Below, piece by piece: positions 62,796-64,000 of a stretch of 64,000 bases of DNA. Under the pieces are notes generated by a model. That model was not told the DNA's origin, made no database searches, and worked only from the letters and a program-made list of their open reading frames with translations. A program made the translations under genes and the position numbers. Position 1 is the stretch's first letter; every line of letters begins with the position of its first letter. This DNA is from Sipunculus nudus (taxonomy: Eukaryota > Annelida > Sipuncula > Golfingiida > Sipunculidae). Location of the stretch: positions 42,483,695-42,547,694 of the forward strand of contig CM049316.1 in NCBI GenBank assembly GCA_026874595.1, read 5' to 3'.

Positions 62796-63876
62796 CTGAT
62801 GGTATAAAGAACACATTCTTATAACATTTAACTGCACATCATAATCAGCCAAACATAAACCTAACCTTATATCATTAAATAATATTATGTACCATGCAGA
62901 AATCTAAATGAGGAAACAACACCAAGTAGCGAAGAAAACTTTTTTTTTAATCTGTTTTAAAACTCATGCCATTGTTTATAAACACATAGCCAGATTACAT
63001 GAGGTATCAAGTTCTGTTTTCTCAGCCTCTGGATTTGGTATCTTTTAAGAAAACATAGAACACATCAGTAAATCACTGAATGTTCATGTAAACTGTGAGG
63101 GAAATTATCTACACAGGACAATGTGAAAGTCTAGTTACCTCAAGTGAGTGGCTTACCCATACAATGGCAACTGTCAGTCTGTACCAGTATTTAATAATGC
63201 AACAATAAAACCAGGCAACATGTGGCAAAGCCAGAGGGTTAAACATTAAATACTTGAAAGAATAACATAACATTTTACAAGAATGGATAATTTTAAATGT
63301 GCAAATTTTAAATATAATTTCCATTCTTTTTAGTGTAAATATGCATCAATGACAAGTGAGACAGAAGCACTGAGTGAGGATGATGAAAGTAAAACCAGCA
63401 GAGCCATCCAGCTGTCAGCTGCTGTAATAGTTATTGATTTTCCTGGCAACACAACACCTGCAATGAAGCAGCCAGGCCTGACCTGAAATATTTGTACCAT
63501 CACCATTTCATTTCTATTATTAATATATGCACTATGTCTTTTAACAGTTGCAGGGCAAAAGACTATTTAATGAATGAACAACATAAATTTTGCTTCTACA
63601 CCAGTGGCCAATCAGATGCCATTAAACTCATTTCTGTCCAATTACTTTTTCCCTTACATACCTTATAGTATAATGCAACACAAGAAGAGTGTTGACCAAT
63701 AAACGTTGGATAGTGCTTATCATTGGATGTCAAAATTTCAAATTTAAACATATTTATACAGGGACATCTGCTAACAGAGATACAATATTTTACTCAGTAT
63801 TGTCCATAACTTACAACTTATGTAATATTTACCTAATTTTAAGGCATATGTTCAAAACAGACAAGTGGTTTTCAAT
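62796..63876 (-). other. DYNLRB intron
   Basis: No upstream DYNLRB exon is recognisable; AT-rich sequence without other features. Confidence 0.5.
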
Positions 63877-64000
63877 AACAAGGCCTACAGGCCTAATGCA
63901 AACCTGTGCAAAGTTTAGGAGTATGAAAAGAGGATTATTTTTAAAATTTAATATTGACCCTTTTAAGTCCTACAGATCTACTTTAGTATTATGATTTCAG
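63877..64000 (+). repeat. Family-3 element start, cut by window edge
   Basis: AACAAGGCCTACAGGCC and AATGCAAACCTGTGCA are identical to the start of copy 1 at 3301. What follows diverges or runs off the edge. Confidence 0.55.

Overview
This window comes from an animal nuclear genome. It is AT-rich, its genes are split by introns, and it is full of microsatellites and non-coding transposons. The repeat families have molluscan style: 'AACAAG...'-type elements ending in a hairpin, CR1/L2-like LINE tails and hAT MITEs. I therefore favour a lophotrochozoan, most likely a mollusc and possibly a bivalve. That assignment is inference.

Four protein genes can be supported, with exons traced through splice sites and reading-frame phase. 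(1) 7.15-11.67 kb, minus strand: the first three coding exons of a Kismet/CHD7-8-9-type chromodomain helicase. Its chromodomains and ATPase lie beyond the left edge, and bases 1-7150 read as intron. (2) 26.4-42.8 kb, minus strand: a complete eight-exon V-ATPase V0 subunit d gene (348 aa). (3) 43.05-52.8 kb, plus strand: a complete nine-exon S-adenosylhomocysteine hydrolase gene (AHCY, 434 aa). (4) 62.1-62.8 kb, minus strand: the last two coding exons of dynein light chain roadblock (DYNLRB), whose first exons lie off the right edge. The V-ATPase and AHCY genes are head-to-head with start codons about 270 bp apart and share a compact promoter with CCAAT, YY1-like, E-box and TATA elements.

The most informative hidden feature is a pair of C/D-box snoRNAs in AHCY introns 6 and 8. 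Both have a terminal stem, a C-like box, D' and D boxes, and the same 13-nt guide. The guide predicts methylation of the 28S rRNA C equivalent to human C1327 / yeast C663, which is the SNORD104/snR58 target. AHCY intron 6 also has a GC-AG splice pair, and a 213-bp tandem duplication that copied its 3' splice site and created a decoy 10-nt microexon.

The rest is dominated by mobile and repetitive DNA. At 27.6-30.5 kb are two non-coding elements with terminal hairpins, built from a 280-bp satellite that carries the palindrome GGTGGCGCCACC at alternating spacings of about 130 and 149 bp. At 32.9-35.5 kb and 36.6-37.8 kb are two copies of a second hairpin-ended family, the latter nested in a 2.1-kb hAT element with a perfect 8-bp target duplication. 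At 56.7-58.3 kb a near-perfect 28-bp inverted repeat encloses nine copies of a 15-bp motif, GGTAACGGTGTCGAG. Other items are a truncated LINE at 19.8-21.5 kb, several MITEs, (AT)n tracts and a 29-bp minisatellite. Intergenic stretches at 15.8-25 kb and 53.2-61.8 kb hold no gene I recognise, although a strong CRE/E-box/TATA promoter-like cluster at 15.75-15.82 kb faces into the first of them.
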